A program made the translations under genes and the position numbers. Positions 1 through 8,476 of a stretch of DNA of 32,254 nucleotides are shown piece by piece; positions within the stretch are counted from its first letter, which is position 1, and the number at the start of each line of letters is the position of its first letter. This DNA is from Lentimicrobiaceae bacterium (GTDB taxonomy: Bacteria; Bacteroidota; Bacteroidia; Bacteroidales; F082): positions 1 through 32,254 of the forward strand of contig JABJIE010000049.1 in NCBI GenBank assembly GCA_018661505.1, written 5' to 3'. A model generated the notes under the pieces. That model ran no database searches. It had not been told where the DNA came from and saw nothing but the letters and a program-made list of their open reading frames with translations.

Positions 1-105
1 CTATTTGAGTCGAATTTCGACATCAAAATAATGGATACTGCATACAACTCAATAACTCCCAGACAGGACCAAGAATTATTCATCAATCTCATCAAAAAGG
101 TGTGA
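1..105 (+). CDS. C-terminal end of an unidentified protein (5' end outside window)
   Basis: An open frame runs from the first base to a TGA at 103-105 and gives 34 residues ending in QELFINLIKKV. The stretch is mostly polar with a short amphipathic end. It is followed by 54 bases and then a new ATG on the same strand, so it is probably the tail of an upstream codirectional gene. Too little is present to name a family. That it is coding at all rests only on the open frame running into the window edge. Confidence 0.5.
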   Translation, partial: LFESNFDIKIMDTAYNSITPRQDQELFINLIKKV

Positions 106-159
106 TACAAGATAATTTCTTATTATCTTAGCACATCACAATTAATTAAAGGGTTTATT

Positions 160-867
160 ATGAGCAATGATATTATACGTACAGTTGGAACAATTTTAAA
201 GAGAGAGAAACTTGCATCAGTAGTGCATGAAACAAAAAGTAAAGCGTTGATTTTAGAGTCATTGCAGCCTTTCCCTGGATATCATGGAACTACCATACCA
301 GATAAACTAGAGCCGGAAGCATTATTTGTTGTGACAAGAGTTAAGTATCATGATGAACAAATTATAAGATCAACACAAAAAATCAAAAGGATTTGTAAAA
401 TTAATTTTGATGCTGTTCCTGGTACACTATTTATTGAGAATAAGCCAGTGAATATTATTAGATTTAAAGATTTGTCATACGATATGGCAGGTGAAATAAT
501 TAATTACTTCATTGATGAAGGAATAGAATTTAAGAAGTCACGTAGAATATCACCTTACGAGAGTAAAATTTACATTCGTAAATTTTTCAATCTTAAAAAA
601 GTAGACGATGGAATATACGAAGATCTCAATATGAATGAATTCTTTTATTTAATGGTAGATGGATATCCCAAATGGGAAGTTTTCGAAGAGATAACAAAGA
701 ATATTAAGTATAATGTCCATGATATGGTTTTTGATGCTGCTCAGCTTAGTGTTTATGACACATCTGGATTAATAGACTTTGTGCGTATTTATGATCAAGA
801 TAGACACGTAGAAAGACTTGCTAAAATCAGAAAATATTACGAGAAAGCCTACTCCAAACTAAAATAG
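160..867 (+). CDS. Conserved-looking hypothetical protein, 235 aa
   Basis: I do not recognise this protein. It has no signal peptide and no membrane segment, and it is rich in Lys, Ile, Tyr and Phe, so it is probably a cytosolic globular protein. The N-terminal part (about 1-70) carries a PFPGYHG stretch that could be a loop in a folded domain. The C-terminal end is a basic helix (about 205-235). The ATG is preceded by AAAGGG about eight bases upstream, an unusually good ribosome-binding site for this group. It ends 18 bases before the mechanosensitive channel gene on the same strand, so the two are probably cotranscribed. Nothing in the sequence gives a function. Confidence 0.8.
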   Translation: MSNDIIRTVGTILKREKLASVVHETKSKALILESLQPFPGYHGTTIPDKLEPEALFVVTRVKYHDEQIIRSTQKIKRICKINFDAVPGTLFIENKPVNIIRFKDLSYDMAGEIINYFIDEGIEFKKSRRISPYESKIYIRKFFNLKKVDDGIYEDLNMNEFFYLMVDGYPKWEVFEEITKNIKYNVHDMVFDAAQLSVYDTSGLIDFVRIYDQDRHVERLAKIRKYYEKAYSKLK

Positions 868-885
868 TCTAAAATATTTCCTCCT

Positions 886-2145
886 ATGTTGTTAGAAACA
901 AAGAATTACATTATCAACTTTCTCAAAGGGATGGGTATATCAGATCATGTATCAGCAGTGCTTTTTACAATTTTTGGATATCTATTATTAATAGTAGCTT
1001 CATACCTCCTTTACAAAATAACAGTAATAGTGCTCAGAAAGGTAATAAGACCTATTGCGCACAGAACTAACAATCACTTTGATGATTTACTAATAAAAAA
1101 CAAGTTTTTCATTCGTATATCATACTTATCGCCCATTGTACTTATGTATTTTGCTTTGGAAAGTAAATTATTTATTGCTGAACCTGCAGATGTATTCATA
1201 GAAGGGTTGGTTATTATTTTTCTTTACATCATCCTAGCATTGATTTTTCAAAGTGTTTTGTCAACGGCAAATGATTATTATAATAGGTTCAACATCGCTA
1301 AGAATCATCCAATTTCTGGGATAATACAGGTTCTTAAAATTATTGTTTACATAATTACTCTTTTAGGCATTATTGGTTATTTGTTTAACAAGGATATAAG
1401 TTCAATATTAGTAGGCCTTGGTACCTTATCGGCTGTTTTAATGTTGATATTCCGTGACCCTATACTTGGGTTTGTTGGTGGGCTTCAGCTGATTTTTAAT
1501 AAAATGATTGCCATAGGAGATTGGATTACCATGCCCAAATACGGTGCTGATGGCACAGTTATGGAGATAAACTTGACCACAGTTAAGGTTCAAAATTTTG
1601 ATAAAACTATAATCACCATTCCTACTTATAGCCTAATATCAGAATCCTTTCAGAATTGGCGGGGAATGGAAGATTCCGGCGGTAGAAGAATAAAGCGTTC
1701 CATAAACATTGATATGAATAGTGTGAGGTTTTGCGATGAAAAAATGCTTGAAGAATATTCCAAGATAGATGTTTTGGCATGTTATGTTACAAATCGAGAG
1801 AAAGAAATTGTAAGTTTTAACAAGAAAAACAATATAGATACCACGGTAACGGTAAATGGAAGAAGGCAAACTAATATTGGAATATTCAGAGAATATTTAA
1901 AAGAATACTTGAAACAAAGAACAGATATTCATGATGATATGACTTTTCTGGTTAGGCATCTTCAACCAACAGAAAAGGGTTTACCTATGCAATTATATGT
2001 ATTCACAACAACTATTGATTGGGGTGAATACGAGGACATACAAGCAGATATTTTTGATCATATTCTTGCGGTAATACCTGAGTTTAATCTCAAAGTATTC
2101 CAATATCCAACCAATAATGGAGTTGATAGCATTATAGATAATTAA
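886..2145 (+). CDS. MscS-family mechanosensitive ion channel, YbdG-like
   Basis: Predicted inner-membrane channel that opens under membrane tension during hypo-osmotic shock. At 419 residues it has the length of E. coli YbdG rather than the shorter MscS. Several hydrophobic helices occupy about residues 20-200, ending in the pore-lining helix followed by the beta domain (FRDPILGF, then NKMIAIGDWI near 190-215). The stretch FQNWRGMEDSGGRRIKRSI (about 250-270) is the hallmark of the YbdG branch, and the C-terminal cytoplasmic domain keeps the alpha/beta pattern of the family. It starts 18 bases after the unknown 235-aa gene and converges on the metal efflux permease. The family call is firm; gating behaviour and physiological role are inferred. 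Confidence 0.93.
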   Translation: MLLETKNYIINFLKGMGISDHVSAVLFTIFGYLLLIVASYLLYKITVIVLRKVIRPIAHRTNNHFDDLLIKNKFFIRISYLSPIVLMYFALESKLFIAEPADVFIEGLVIIFLYIILALIFQSVLSTANDYYNRFNIAKNHPISGIIQVLKIIVYIITLLGIIGYLFNKDISSILVGLGTLSAVLMLIFRDPILGFVGGLQLIFNKMIAIGDWITMPKYGADGTVMEINLTTVKVQNFDKTIITIPTYSLISESFQNWRGMEDSGGRRIKRSINIDMNSVRFCDEKMLEEYSKIDVLACYVTNREKEIVSFNKKNNIDTTVTVNGRRQTNIGIFREYLKEYLKQRTDIHDDMTFLVRHLQPTEKGLPMQLYVFTTTIDWGEYEDIQADIFDHILAVIPEFNLKVFQYPTNNGVDSIIDN

Positions 2146-2219
2146 GTTTAAAGAATAAGTGAAGGTTAGCTAAAACCTGTTTAGATTAAAACAATTTTTG
2201 TAGAAGAATAATACAAAGT

Positions 2220-3488
2220 CTAATTGGGATTTATCCCCTTAAAACTATATCCCATCTCTGTTACTTTATTCTCAATCTTTTTTAGATCAAGGTGTTCCCC
2301 TTTGATTGATACTGACTTTGCCTCAACATCAGCATCAACAATTGCTACACCATCTAATGAATTTAAACCAGCCTCAATTTTAGCCTTACATTTCTGACAT
2401 GTCATACCATCAACACCTATTGAAATATCATCTAAATATTTCATATCAGCGAGTTTTTGATTATTAGTTTTTCTCTTAAACCACTGATGGAATGATTTGA
2501 GGAAGCTATAAAAAATAAATAATGAAAGTAATACTGCAGAAGAAACACTTAACCACATGGGTAATATTTCGTGCTGATGATCTCCCATCATTGATGCCAT
2601 GGGCATAAACCATTCATGCGGAAGAAAGTTATCAATCAATAGTCCGAATAATAGTGACCCAATTATCAGAGAGGCCATATAGACTATAAGTGTTTTTTTG
2701 CCAAGATTTTTTCCAATAACAGTAATTGTAGCTGCATTTGTGGCTGGTCCTGCCATGAGAAATACTAGTATGGCTCCTGGAGAAAGACCTTTTAAAAGCA
2801 ACACAGCTGCAATGGGAACCGATGCTGTTGCACAGATATAGAGGGGTATGGAAACAACAAGTATTAATACCATACCAGTTAGGCCTGTAATATTGAATTC
2901 ATTGAAAAATTCATCGGGTACAGCAACTGTAATAAAAGCTGCAATTAGAAGTCCGATAACTAGCCATTTTGCTATATCATCAACCATTTCTATAAAAGCA
3001 TACCTAAATATTTCTCTTAAACTAGAGCCCTTACTTTTTTTCTCTTGATTAACTTCAGTTTTAATTGATAGTCTTGTACTATCAAATTTATTTGTTAGTA
3101 TACCCCCAGCAACACCTGTAAAGAATGCTGTTATGGGTCTTATAATTGCCAATGGTAACCCAAGCATAGACCAAGTTACTAATATCGAATCTACTCCGGT
3201 TTGAGGCGTGGATATTAGAAATGACACTGATGATCCCTTCGAAGCACCATTTTTATACAGAGAGATTCCCGTTGGAAGAACACCACAAGAACATAATGGT
3301 AATGGTATACCAAACAAGCTTGCATTTATGACTGACGATGTGTTGCTTTTCCCAAGATATTTTGTCATTATATTCGCCGGCACTAATACCTTTAATATAC
3401 CAGCAATTAGAAACCCTAAAATAAGATATGGTGCCATATCAACTGACAATGATATCAGTGCACTTATGTATTGATGAATATAATCCAA
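2220..3488 (-). CDS. SO_0444-type Cu/Zn efflux permease with C-terminal HMA domain
   Basis: Predicted inner-membrane heavy-metal exporter of the two-block permease family (formerly DUF318). The first membrane block (about 15-130) includes PLPLCSCGVLPTG, a conserved cysteine-bearing permease motif, and the second block (about 170-340) includes AGPATNAATI. Residues about 352-420 form a heavy-metal-associated ferredoxin-like domain with GMTCQKC as the metal site. A His-containing loop (GDHQHE, about 307) lies between the last two helices. The annotated start is TTG, which directly follows an in-frame TAA, so it is the furthest possible start; the ATG at residue 18 would remove part of the first helix. 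A TAAATTTG box lies 17 bases upstream. Transport is known for the family; the metal is inferred. Confidence 0.88.
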   Translation of the reverse strand: MDYIHQYISALISLSVDMAPYLILGFLIAGILKVLVPANIMTKYLGKSNTSSVINASLFGIPLPLCSCGVLPTGISLYKNGASKGSSVSFLISTPQTGVDSILVTWSMLGLPLAIIRPITAFFTGVAGGILTNKFDSTRLSIKTEVNQEKKSKGSSLREIFRYAFIEMVDDIAKWLVIGLLIAAFITVAVPDEFFNEFNITGLTGMVLILVVSIPLYICATASVPIAAVLLLKGLSPGAILVFLMAGPATNAATITVIGKNLGKKTLIVYMASLIIGSLLFGLLIDNFLPHEWFMPMASMMGDHQHEILPMWLSVSSAVLLSLFIFYSFLKSFHQWFKRKTNNQKLADMKYLDDISIGVDGMTCQKCKAKIEAGLNSLDGVAIVDADVEAKSVSIKGEHLDLKKIENKVTEMGYSFKGINPN

Positions 3489-3504
3489 TTAATTCAGTTT
3501 TTAA

Positions 3505-3512
3505 CAAATTTA
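3505..3512 (-). promoter_or_regulatory. Promoter -7 box TAAATTTG before the Cu/Zn permease gene
   Basis: On the minus strand this matches the Bacteroidota consensus TAnnTTTG. Transcription would begin about five bases downstream, leaving roughly a dozen bases before the TTG start at 3488, which favours that start. No convincing -33 TTTG was seen. Confidence 0.45.
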
Positions 3513-3592
3513 CAAATTATAACTATTCAAAAATGAAAATAAGTAGGACTAAGCAAATGGTAGGCAAATGATTGTTAGTAAATCATCTCTCT

Positions 3593-4099
3593 CTAGACCG
3601 ATGATTCAGACATGAAAGAGATTACCTCTTTTAAGTCAACAGGATTACCGGAGTTTATTGCTAAGGCATCTATTTCTGAATAATGACTGCAATATTTACA
3701 ATGACTATTCCATATATGTTCTACATACCAATCGGGTTCCTTACCCCATCGTAAATCATTACTTTTTCTAACCATGAATAGGTTCTTAGATAAAGAAAGA
3801 AATATTTTCATATCCATTAAAGCATTCGTTGGCTCATGATGAAATGCGAAAATTCCTTCAACGATTACAATGTCGAATATTTTGTCATGTTCTAGAACAG
3901 TCTCATGAAACCAATTATAATCAATCGAATCTGGATGTTCCCAATCCACATGATCTTTTACCGTAGGTATTTTATCCTTTGGAAATGCATAATCATCCTG
4001 GCATAGCACAGAGACCTTTTTATCCTTAAAATAACTTTTCAATCTGCCTGCAAGGTTAGATTTTCCAGAATTACTTATTCCACCGATTCCTATAATCAT
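3593..4099 (-). CDS. P-loop nucleoside kinase, nicotinamide riboside / uridine kinase-like
   Basis: Small cytosolic kinase of 168 residues. The Walker A motif GISNSGKS (7-14) is followed by a CQDDYAFP stretch (about 34-41), where the aspartates bind the nucleoside as in uridine and NR kinases, and by a Walker B-like strand IVIVEGIFAF (about 77-86). The lid carries MVRKSNDLRWG with catalytic arginines, and WYVEHIW near residue 125 resembles the nicotinamide riboside kinase (NRK1) C-terminal region. It starts three bases after the stop of the beta-helix lipoprotein gene, so the two share a transcript. The likely reaction is ATP-dependent phosphorylation of a ribonucleoside; NR or ribosylnicotinate is favoured over uridine by the length and the lid, but this is inference. 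Confidence 0.75.
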   Translation of the reverse strand: MIIGIGGISNSGKSNLAGRLKSYFKDKKVSVLCQDDYAFPKDKIPTVKDHVDWEHPDSIDYNWFHETVLEHDKIFDIVIVEGIFAFHHEPTNALMDMKIFLSLSKNLFMVRKSNDLRWGKEPDWYVEHIWNSHCKYCSHYSEIDALAINSGNPVDLKEVISFMSESSV

Positions 4100-4102
4100 A
4101 TT

Positions 4103-5668
4103 TTATTTCAACTTTGGATAATTACCTTTTTTAATAATAGAAGTTAATTTCTTGATTGGTAACAAATGATTTGCTGGCCCCATACTTTTATCATCAGCAT
4201 TTTGACCAGGAATAAATTGATATGCTCCTACATCAGGCACTGGTAAACGAGAGTTACCTATTATGTCGAAAGGAACTGTTGATGCTATTGCTAAATCTGC
4301 TTTTCCTATTGCAGGAGAAAGTGTGTCGATTCGATAATCATTGTTTTCAATGCTTTCAAATAATGGATTTTCATTATTTAGAACATTAATATAAATGTCC
4401 GGATTAGTTATGTCATGTGTTGTTTTTATCAAACTATTTCTAAAAAAATATAAAGAATCAGTATCACCTGTCATATCAGTTTCAAATTCACTTTCATTTG
4501 ATCCATAAATTATGCTATTGTCAAAATTGCAGTTTATGGGAATTGGAATCGGATTATCTATGGAATCAAGAAGGTAATTGTTTATGAAAACCGATGGAGT
4601 ATTTCTTACAGAATATGGCCAGTATGCTGCAATTGTACTTTGAGTGAAACTATAGTAACCACCTCCTGTGAGAGCGAGGTTGTATGCGCCACAATTTGAG
4701 ACGACAGTATTTGTGGCTTCAACACTAAATATTCGCGAAAGTATTCCAATGCCATCCATGTTTTCCACGGTTACATTGTTTAATTTTAGTCTATTTTCTG
4801 TCACTCTGCTGAATGATTCAACTTGTATGCCGATAAACCCATTTTTGATTTTGGCATTCTCAATTATATGATCAAATCCTTGTCTTCCCTCCATTAACCA
4901 GATACGGTCCCATTGTCCTGGTACATCATCATAAAAATCTTCCAGCCTATCACCTTGAAAGTATACAGGCTCTTCTATTGTTCCTAAAACATTAAGAACC
5001 CCGTCAATATAGGCCCAAAGACCCGAATTATTGTGAAAGTAAACTTTTGAGCCTTCTTCTATTACCAACTTTCCATATGAGTCAATAACGGCAAACCCAT
5101 ATATTACATATGGTTTATCCTTTCTCCAATAGACTGTCTCAAGGCTATCTGCAATTATTTTAAATGGAGGTAAACCCTGGATATATGTGTCTGCAATTAT
5201 ATAATTGACATCCTGCCCCCAGGCCACAAGTTTTATGGTTTGGTTATTTCCATTGGTTATAAATTCTATTTCATCCTCAATCACATAAGGATTATTTAAA
5301 TTCTGAGGGTCAATGGTTACCCTAGCAAAGATATATAGACTATCACCTGCGGCTAGTTCAATATCTGAAAATATAAATCCAGATTCACCATCCACATTTA
5401 TCCTATAGGCTGATTGATCACCCATACCAATACTAATACTTGATATCTGTATCTTACTCTTGCTGTTGTTGTAAACTCTGAGTTGTTTAGTAGCAGAGCC
5501 TAGAGAGGTGAAAACCGTATCAAAAATTACTGAGTCAGCAGAAAAGTTAAGTGTTATGGAAGGGTTGTTATCAATTACGTTGTCCTTCCTACATGAAGAA
5601 TATAAGATAGCCATAGTGCCAACTATGATTAAAAAAATAGCTTTTATTTGAGGAAAGAAATATTTCAT
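4103..5668 (-). CDS. Lipoprotein with right-handed parallel beta-helix
   Basis: Predicted lipid-anchored envelope protein of 521 residues. The start chosen is the ATG at 5668, giving MKYFFPQIK and a hydrophobic signal segment ending in a lipobox LYSSC. A longer TTG start at 5695 is unlikely because that TTG is part of the promoter element. After the Cys comes a beta-rich, Ig-like region (about 35-150) with SVIFDTVFTSLGSATKQL. Then comes a long stretch of short hydrophobic strands and Asn/Gly turns (about 190-450), including a GSKVYFHNNSGLWAYIDGVL coil, typical of pectate-lyase-like beta-helices. The end, near AIGKADLA and DIGAYQ-like residues, matches a common beta-helix terminus. No catalytic site can be named, so binding or surface adhesion is as likely as an enzyme. 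It leads the two-gene unit with the kinase. Confidence 0.8.
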   Translation of the reverse strand: MKYFFPQIKAIFLIIVGTMAILYSSCRKDNVIDNNPSITLNFSADSVIFDTVFTSLGSATKQLRVYNNSKSKIQISSISIGMGDQSAYRINVDGESGFIFSDIELAAGDSLYIFARVTIDPQNLNNPYVIEDEIEFITNGNNQTIKLVAWGQDVNYIIADTYIQGLPPFKIIADSLETVYWRKDKPYVIYGFAVIDSYGKLVIEEGSKVYFHNNSGLWAYIDGVLNVLGTIEEPVYFQGDRLEDFYDDVPGQWDRIWLMEGRQGFDHIIENAKIKNGFIGIQVESFSRVTENRLKLNNVTVENMDGIGILSRIFSVEATNTVVSNCGAYNLALTGGGYYSFTQSTIAAYWPYSVRNTPSVFINNYLLDSIDNPIPIPINCNFDNSIIYGSNESEFETDMTGDTDSLYFFRNSLIKTTHDITNPDIYINVLNNENPLFESIENNDYRIDTLSPAIGKADLAIASTVPFDIIGNSRLPVPDVGAYQFIPGQNADDKSMGPANHLLPIKKLTSIIKKGNYPKLK

Positions 5669-5692
5669 AAATGTATTAAGCTTCTTCGGGTG

Positions 5693-5700
5693 CAAATATA
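5693..5700 (-). promoter_or_regulatory. Promoter -7 box TATATTTG before the lipoprotein-kinase unit
   Basis: Exact TAnnTTTG on the minus strand. Its TTG is the same TTG that could be read as an upstream start codon. Initiation about five bases downstream gives a leader of roughly 20 bases to the ATG at 5668, so this site decides the start of the gene. Confidence 0.6.
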
Positions 5701-5789
5701 TTATTATTAGTTGTTTCTGAGGAACTAATTATCATACGCAAAAGATTTATTTTTATTGTATTTTTATGGCACTCAAAAATTAAAGAATT

Positions 5790-6353
5790 ATGATAGGTAC
5801 ATCCATAAAGCGATTTCTAATTATTTTACTAATGGTAATATCAGCATCTTCAGTTAACGCTCAGTATCAGAATATAGGAGATGCAAAGCAGTCAGTACAC
5901 AAACCAAATCCATGGTTTCTGGGAGGTATGATTGGAGGTAGTTTCTCGAATTATGGAGGTAGTTTTGAGATATCACCTTTGGTAGGATATAAGGTTAGTC
6001 AAGATTTTCATGTAGGATCACGAATAACATATATCTACAGCAAATACGATCTGGGAGGGAGTATTGGAAAAAGAAGTTTCAATGACTATGGCGCTAGCTT
6101 ATTTGCGAGATATAGATTTCTTAAAATGTTATTTGGTCATGCTGAGTATGAGGTCCTGAGCGTTGAGTATGCTTATGATCCAACAACAAACATGCGACGT
6201 ACAATCAATAGTTTTTTTCTTGGAGGAGGTTTATATCAGCAAGTGGGTGGTCAAGGTTTTGCAACAATCGCAGTACTTTTTAATGTTTTGGAATCTCAGT
6301 ATTCACCCTATTCAAATCCAGTTATACGAATTGGATTTGGGGTTGGTCTATAG
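5790..6353 (+). CDS. Small outer-membrane beta-barrel-like protein
   Basis: 187 residues with a signal peptide (basic start, hydrophobic core about 8-22, cleavage after SSVNA). The mature part consists of alternating hydrophobic/polar strands with aromatic belts and Gly turns (for example FLGGMIGGSF, ISPLVGYKV, GSRITYIYS, GASLFARYRF), and it ends in RIGFGVGL. This pattern fits an eight-strand barrel of the OmpA/OmpW-like size class. The last strand lacks the terminal Phe or Trp common in such proteins. A TATTTTTA element close to the promoter consensus lies about 25 bases upstream. It is followed after ten bases by nth in the same direction. Function is unknown. Confidence 0.75.
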   Translation: MIGTSIKRFLIILLMVISASSVNAQYQNIGDAKQSVHKPNPWFLGGMIGGSFSNYGGSFEISPLVGYKVSQDFHVGSRITYIYSKYDLGGSIGKRSFNDYGASLFARYRFLKMLFGHAEYEVLSVEYAYDPTTNMRRTINSFFLGGGLYQQVGGQGFATIAVLFNVLESQYSPYSNPVIRIGFGVGL

Positions 6354-6363
6354 GGAAAATTGT

Positions 6364-6999
6364 ATGACCAAGAAAGAAAGATATAAACTTGTTATAGATT
6401 ATTTTAAGGAGCACCAGCCTGTTGCTGAAACGGAGCTAGATTACCGCACTCCCTATGAATTACTTGTTGCTGTTATACTGTCAGCTCAGTGCACCGATAA
6501 AAGAGTTAATCTAATAACCCCTAATTTTTTCAAGAGTTTTCCAACAGAAAATGAATTGGCAGATGCTAATGTAGAACACATTTTTGAGCTGATAAAAAGT
6601 TGCTCATATCCAAATAATAAGGCCAAACATTTAAGTGGCATGGGTAAGATGCTAGCCAAGGATTTTAATGGCATCATACCTGATGATATCAATGAGCTAC
6701 AAAAGCTGCCTGGTGTGGGAAGAAAAACTGCAAATGTTATTGCATCGGTTGTTTTTGATAAACCAGCTATGGCTGTTGATACACATGTTTTTAGAGTATC
6801 CGCTCGAATTGGTCTTACCACAAATTCAAAAACTCCCTTGGATACGGAGATGCAATTAATAAAATATATTCCCACAGATATTATCCCTTTGGCTCATCAT
6901 TGGCTTATACTTCACGGAAGATATGTATGCAAGGCAAGAAGACCATTGTGTGAAGATTGTGGGTTGAAGGAATATTGTAAATATTACTCCTCAAAATAA
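6364..6999 (+). CDS. nth: Endonuclease III (DNA glycosylase/AP lyase)
   Basis: Base-excision repair enzyme that removes oxidised pyrimidines and cleaves the abasic site. The ATG at 6364 gives 211 residues, the normal length; the frame stays open upstream to 6163, but that extension overlaps the barrel gene and is not family-like. The helix-hairpin-helix is LPGVGRKTAN with the catalytic Lys at 121, and the catalytic Asp is D139 in AVDTHVFRV. The C-terminal iron-sulfur cluster is complete, with spacing C-x6-C-x2-C-x5-C (CKARRPLCEDCGLKEYC). It starts ten bases after the barrel gene, probably on the same transcript. Confidence 0.97.
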   Translation: MTKKERYKLVIDYFKEHQPVAETELDYRTPYELLVAVILSAQCTDKRVNLITPNFFKSFPTENELADANVEHIFELIKSCSYPNNKAKHLSGMGKMLAKDFNGIIPDDINELQKLPGVGRKTANVIASVVFDKPAMAVDTHVFRVSARIGLTTNSKTPLDTEMQLIKYIPTDIIPLAHHWLILHGRYVCKARRPLCEDCGLKEYCKYYSSK

Positions 7000-7048
7000 A
7001 ATTTGGAGTTATCTCGTGGTTAAAGCACTCTTTTTTGCCTAATTACTT

Positions 7049-7663
7049 CTAATGACTATCACTAAATGGTAATCTGTTTAGTATGGAACGACCGAGGGTT
7101 ATCTCATCTGTGTATTCTAGGTCATCACCAATTGCAACACCACGGGCAATTGTTGTAATTGTTATATCAAATTCATTTACTAATTTATAAATGTAGTAAT
7201 TAGTTGTATCTCCTTCTACAGTTGCTGGTAGTGCTAAAATTAGTTCAGATAAGTTCTCATTATTAACTCTTTTGATTAGGTGTGAAATGGAAATGTCATT
7301 GGGCCCTATTCCTTCGATGGGATTTATTATACCACCTAAAACATGGTATAGACCATTGAACTGCGATGTTTTCTCTATCGCCATTACATCTCTGATATCT
7401 TCAACCACACAAACAACTGTTTCATCTCGCTTTGAGTTTGAGCATATTCCACAGACATTTGCATCGCTAAGGTTATTGCACTTATTGCAAAATAGAACTT
7501 CTTTTCTGAGATTAATAATCGAAACACCTAAGTTTTCCGAATAAGCTTTATCTTCCTTTAAAATATGAAGAGCCAACCTTAATGCAGTTTTTTTGCCTAT
7601 ACCGGGCAATCTAGAGAGTTCTGACACTGCTGATTCCAACAGTTTGGATGAATAATCGTTCAA
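7049..7663 (-). CDS. recR: Recombination mediator protein RecR
   Basis: Works with RecO (and RecF) to load RecA on SSB-coated gapped DNA. The 204 residues have the standard order: helix-hairpin-helix LSRLPGIGKKTALRLA (about 16-31), a four-cysteine zinc finger CNKC...CGIC (about 57-72), a Toprim domain beginning VVCVVEDIRDVMAIE (about 83-97) and the LGGIINPIEGIGP loop. The start is TTG; no ATG or GTG lies before the HhH region, and MNDYSSKLLE matches the usual RecR N terminus. A promoter box sits 23 bases upstream. The gene is convergent with nth and divergent from the MORN-repeat gene. Confidence 0.97.
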   Translation of the reverse strand: MNDYSSKLLESAVSELSRLPGIGKKTALRLALHILKEDKAYSENLGVSIINLRKEVLFCNKCNNLSDANVCGICSNSKRDETVVCVVEDIRDVMAIEKTSQFNGLYHVLGGIINPIEGIGPNDISISHLIKRVNNENLSELILALPATVEGDTTNYYIYKLVNEFDITITTIARGVAIGDDLEYTDEITLGRSILNRLPFSDSH

Positions 7664-7685
7664 ATCAAAAAAAATTAATTGAATG

Positions 7686-7693
7686 CAAAGGTA
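7686..7693 (-). promoter_or_regulatory. Promoter -7 box TACCTTTG before recR
   Basis: Exact TAnnTTTG on the minus strand; predicted transcription start near 7681, giving a leader of about 18 bases to the TTG start of recR. Confidence 0.6.
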
Positions 7694-7739
7694 GCATGTT
7701 CATAAAATAAATAATTTTATATCGAAATATTTTTTTAAC

Positions 7740-8438
7740 ATGAGAAACATAATTATCATTTTAGCAGCCTTAGTTCTTACTCCTTTTTATTCCATTTCAC
7801 AGGGGACAAATAAACGGGATGCTAATGGAATGAAAGAAGGTCCATATCTCAAGTCATATGAGAATGGTAAAAAGAAATATCAAGGTCAGTTTAAAAATGA
7901 TAAACCCTATGGTACTTTCACATACTACTTTAATACGGGCGACACGTCTGCCATTGTAGAATACTCTGATAATGGTATTATTGCCAATACAACAACATAT
8001 TACAAAAGTGGAAATATTATGGCAGAAGGGGTTTATTTCAATAAAAAGAAAGAAGGTAATTGGAAATACTTTATTGATGAGGATAAAAATCCAATTATTT
8101 CATCTGAAACATATAAGGATGGCACTTTGGAAGGGGAAAGCATAACCTATTACCCCGATAATGGGCAGCCCGCTGAGGTGATTGTTTATAGCAATGATAA
8201 AAAGAATGGAAAGCTATTTAAGTATTTTCAAGATGGTATATTGATGACAGAAAGTTATTATGTAGATGGTAAACCTCATGGCGCTTTTTTACATTACCAT
8301 CCAGATGGAGAACTTCAGATAAGAGGTAACTATCACTATGGTGTGCAGTCTGACAACTGGGATTATTACGATGAAAATGGTAAGCGTGTGTCTGAGGAAG
8401 AATTTTTAAAACAGGATAAGGTTTCTGAGATAAAGTAA
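7740..8438 (+). CDS. Exported MORN-variant repeat protein
   Basis: 232 residues with a signal peptide (hydrophobic about 3-16, cleavage near SISQ). The rest is a series of about 22-residue MORN_2-type repeats of the form G-x-(Y/W)-x-x-Y-x-x-(G/D)-x-x-x-x-x-G-x-(Y/F), visible as GPYLKSYENGKKKYQGQF, GTFTYYFNTGD, GNIMAEGVYF, GESITYYPDNGQ, GKLFKYFQDGI, GAFLHYHPDGELQIRG and NWDYYDENGK. Databases often label this family 'YwqK antitoxin', but no toxin neighbour is present and the protein is predicted to be exported, so I do not carry that name over. It is probably a periplasmic or surface repeat protein. It stands alone between two minus-strand genes. Confidence 0.85.
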   Translation: MRNIIIILAALVLTPFYSISQGTNKRDANGMKEGPYLKSYENGKKKYQGQFKNDKPYGTFTYYFNTGDTSAIVEYSDNGIIANTTTYYKSGNIMAEGVYFNKKKEGNWKYFIDEDKNPIISSETYKDGTLEGESITYYPDNGQPAEVIVYSNDKKNGKLFKYFQDGILMTESYYVDGKPHGAFLHYHPDGELQIRGNYHYGVQSDNWDYYDENGKRVSEEEFLKQDKVSEIK

Positions 8439-8476
8439 CATGAGCATTACAATAATAACAAACTATTATCTTTAGA

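Noticed and set aside
2163-2178. Hairpin AGGTT-AGCTAA-AACCT between the convergent channel and permease genes as a terminator
   Set aside because: Five base pairs and no T-run on either strand immediately after it.
6163-6363. 67-residue N-terminal extension of endonuclease III
   Set aside because: The frame is open but overlaps the barrel gene, and its residues match nothing in the Nth family; the ATG at 6364 gives the normal length.
7740-8438. MORN-repeat protein as a 'YwqK-family antitoxin'
   Set aside because: It has a signal peptide and no toxin-like neighbour; the label comes from a repeat family and gives no evidence of a toxin-antitoxin pair.
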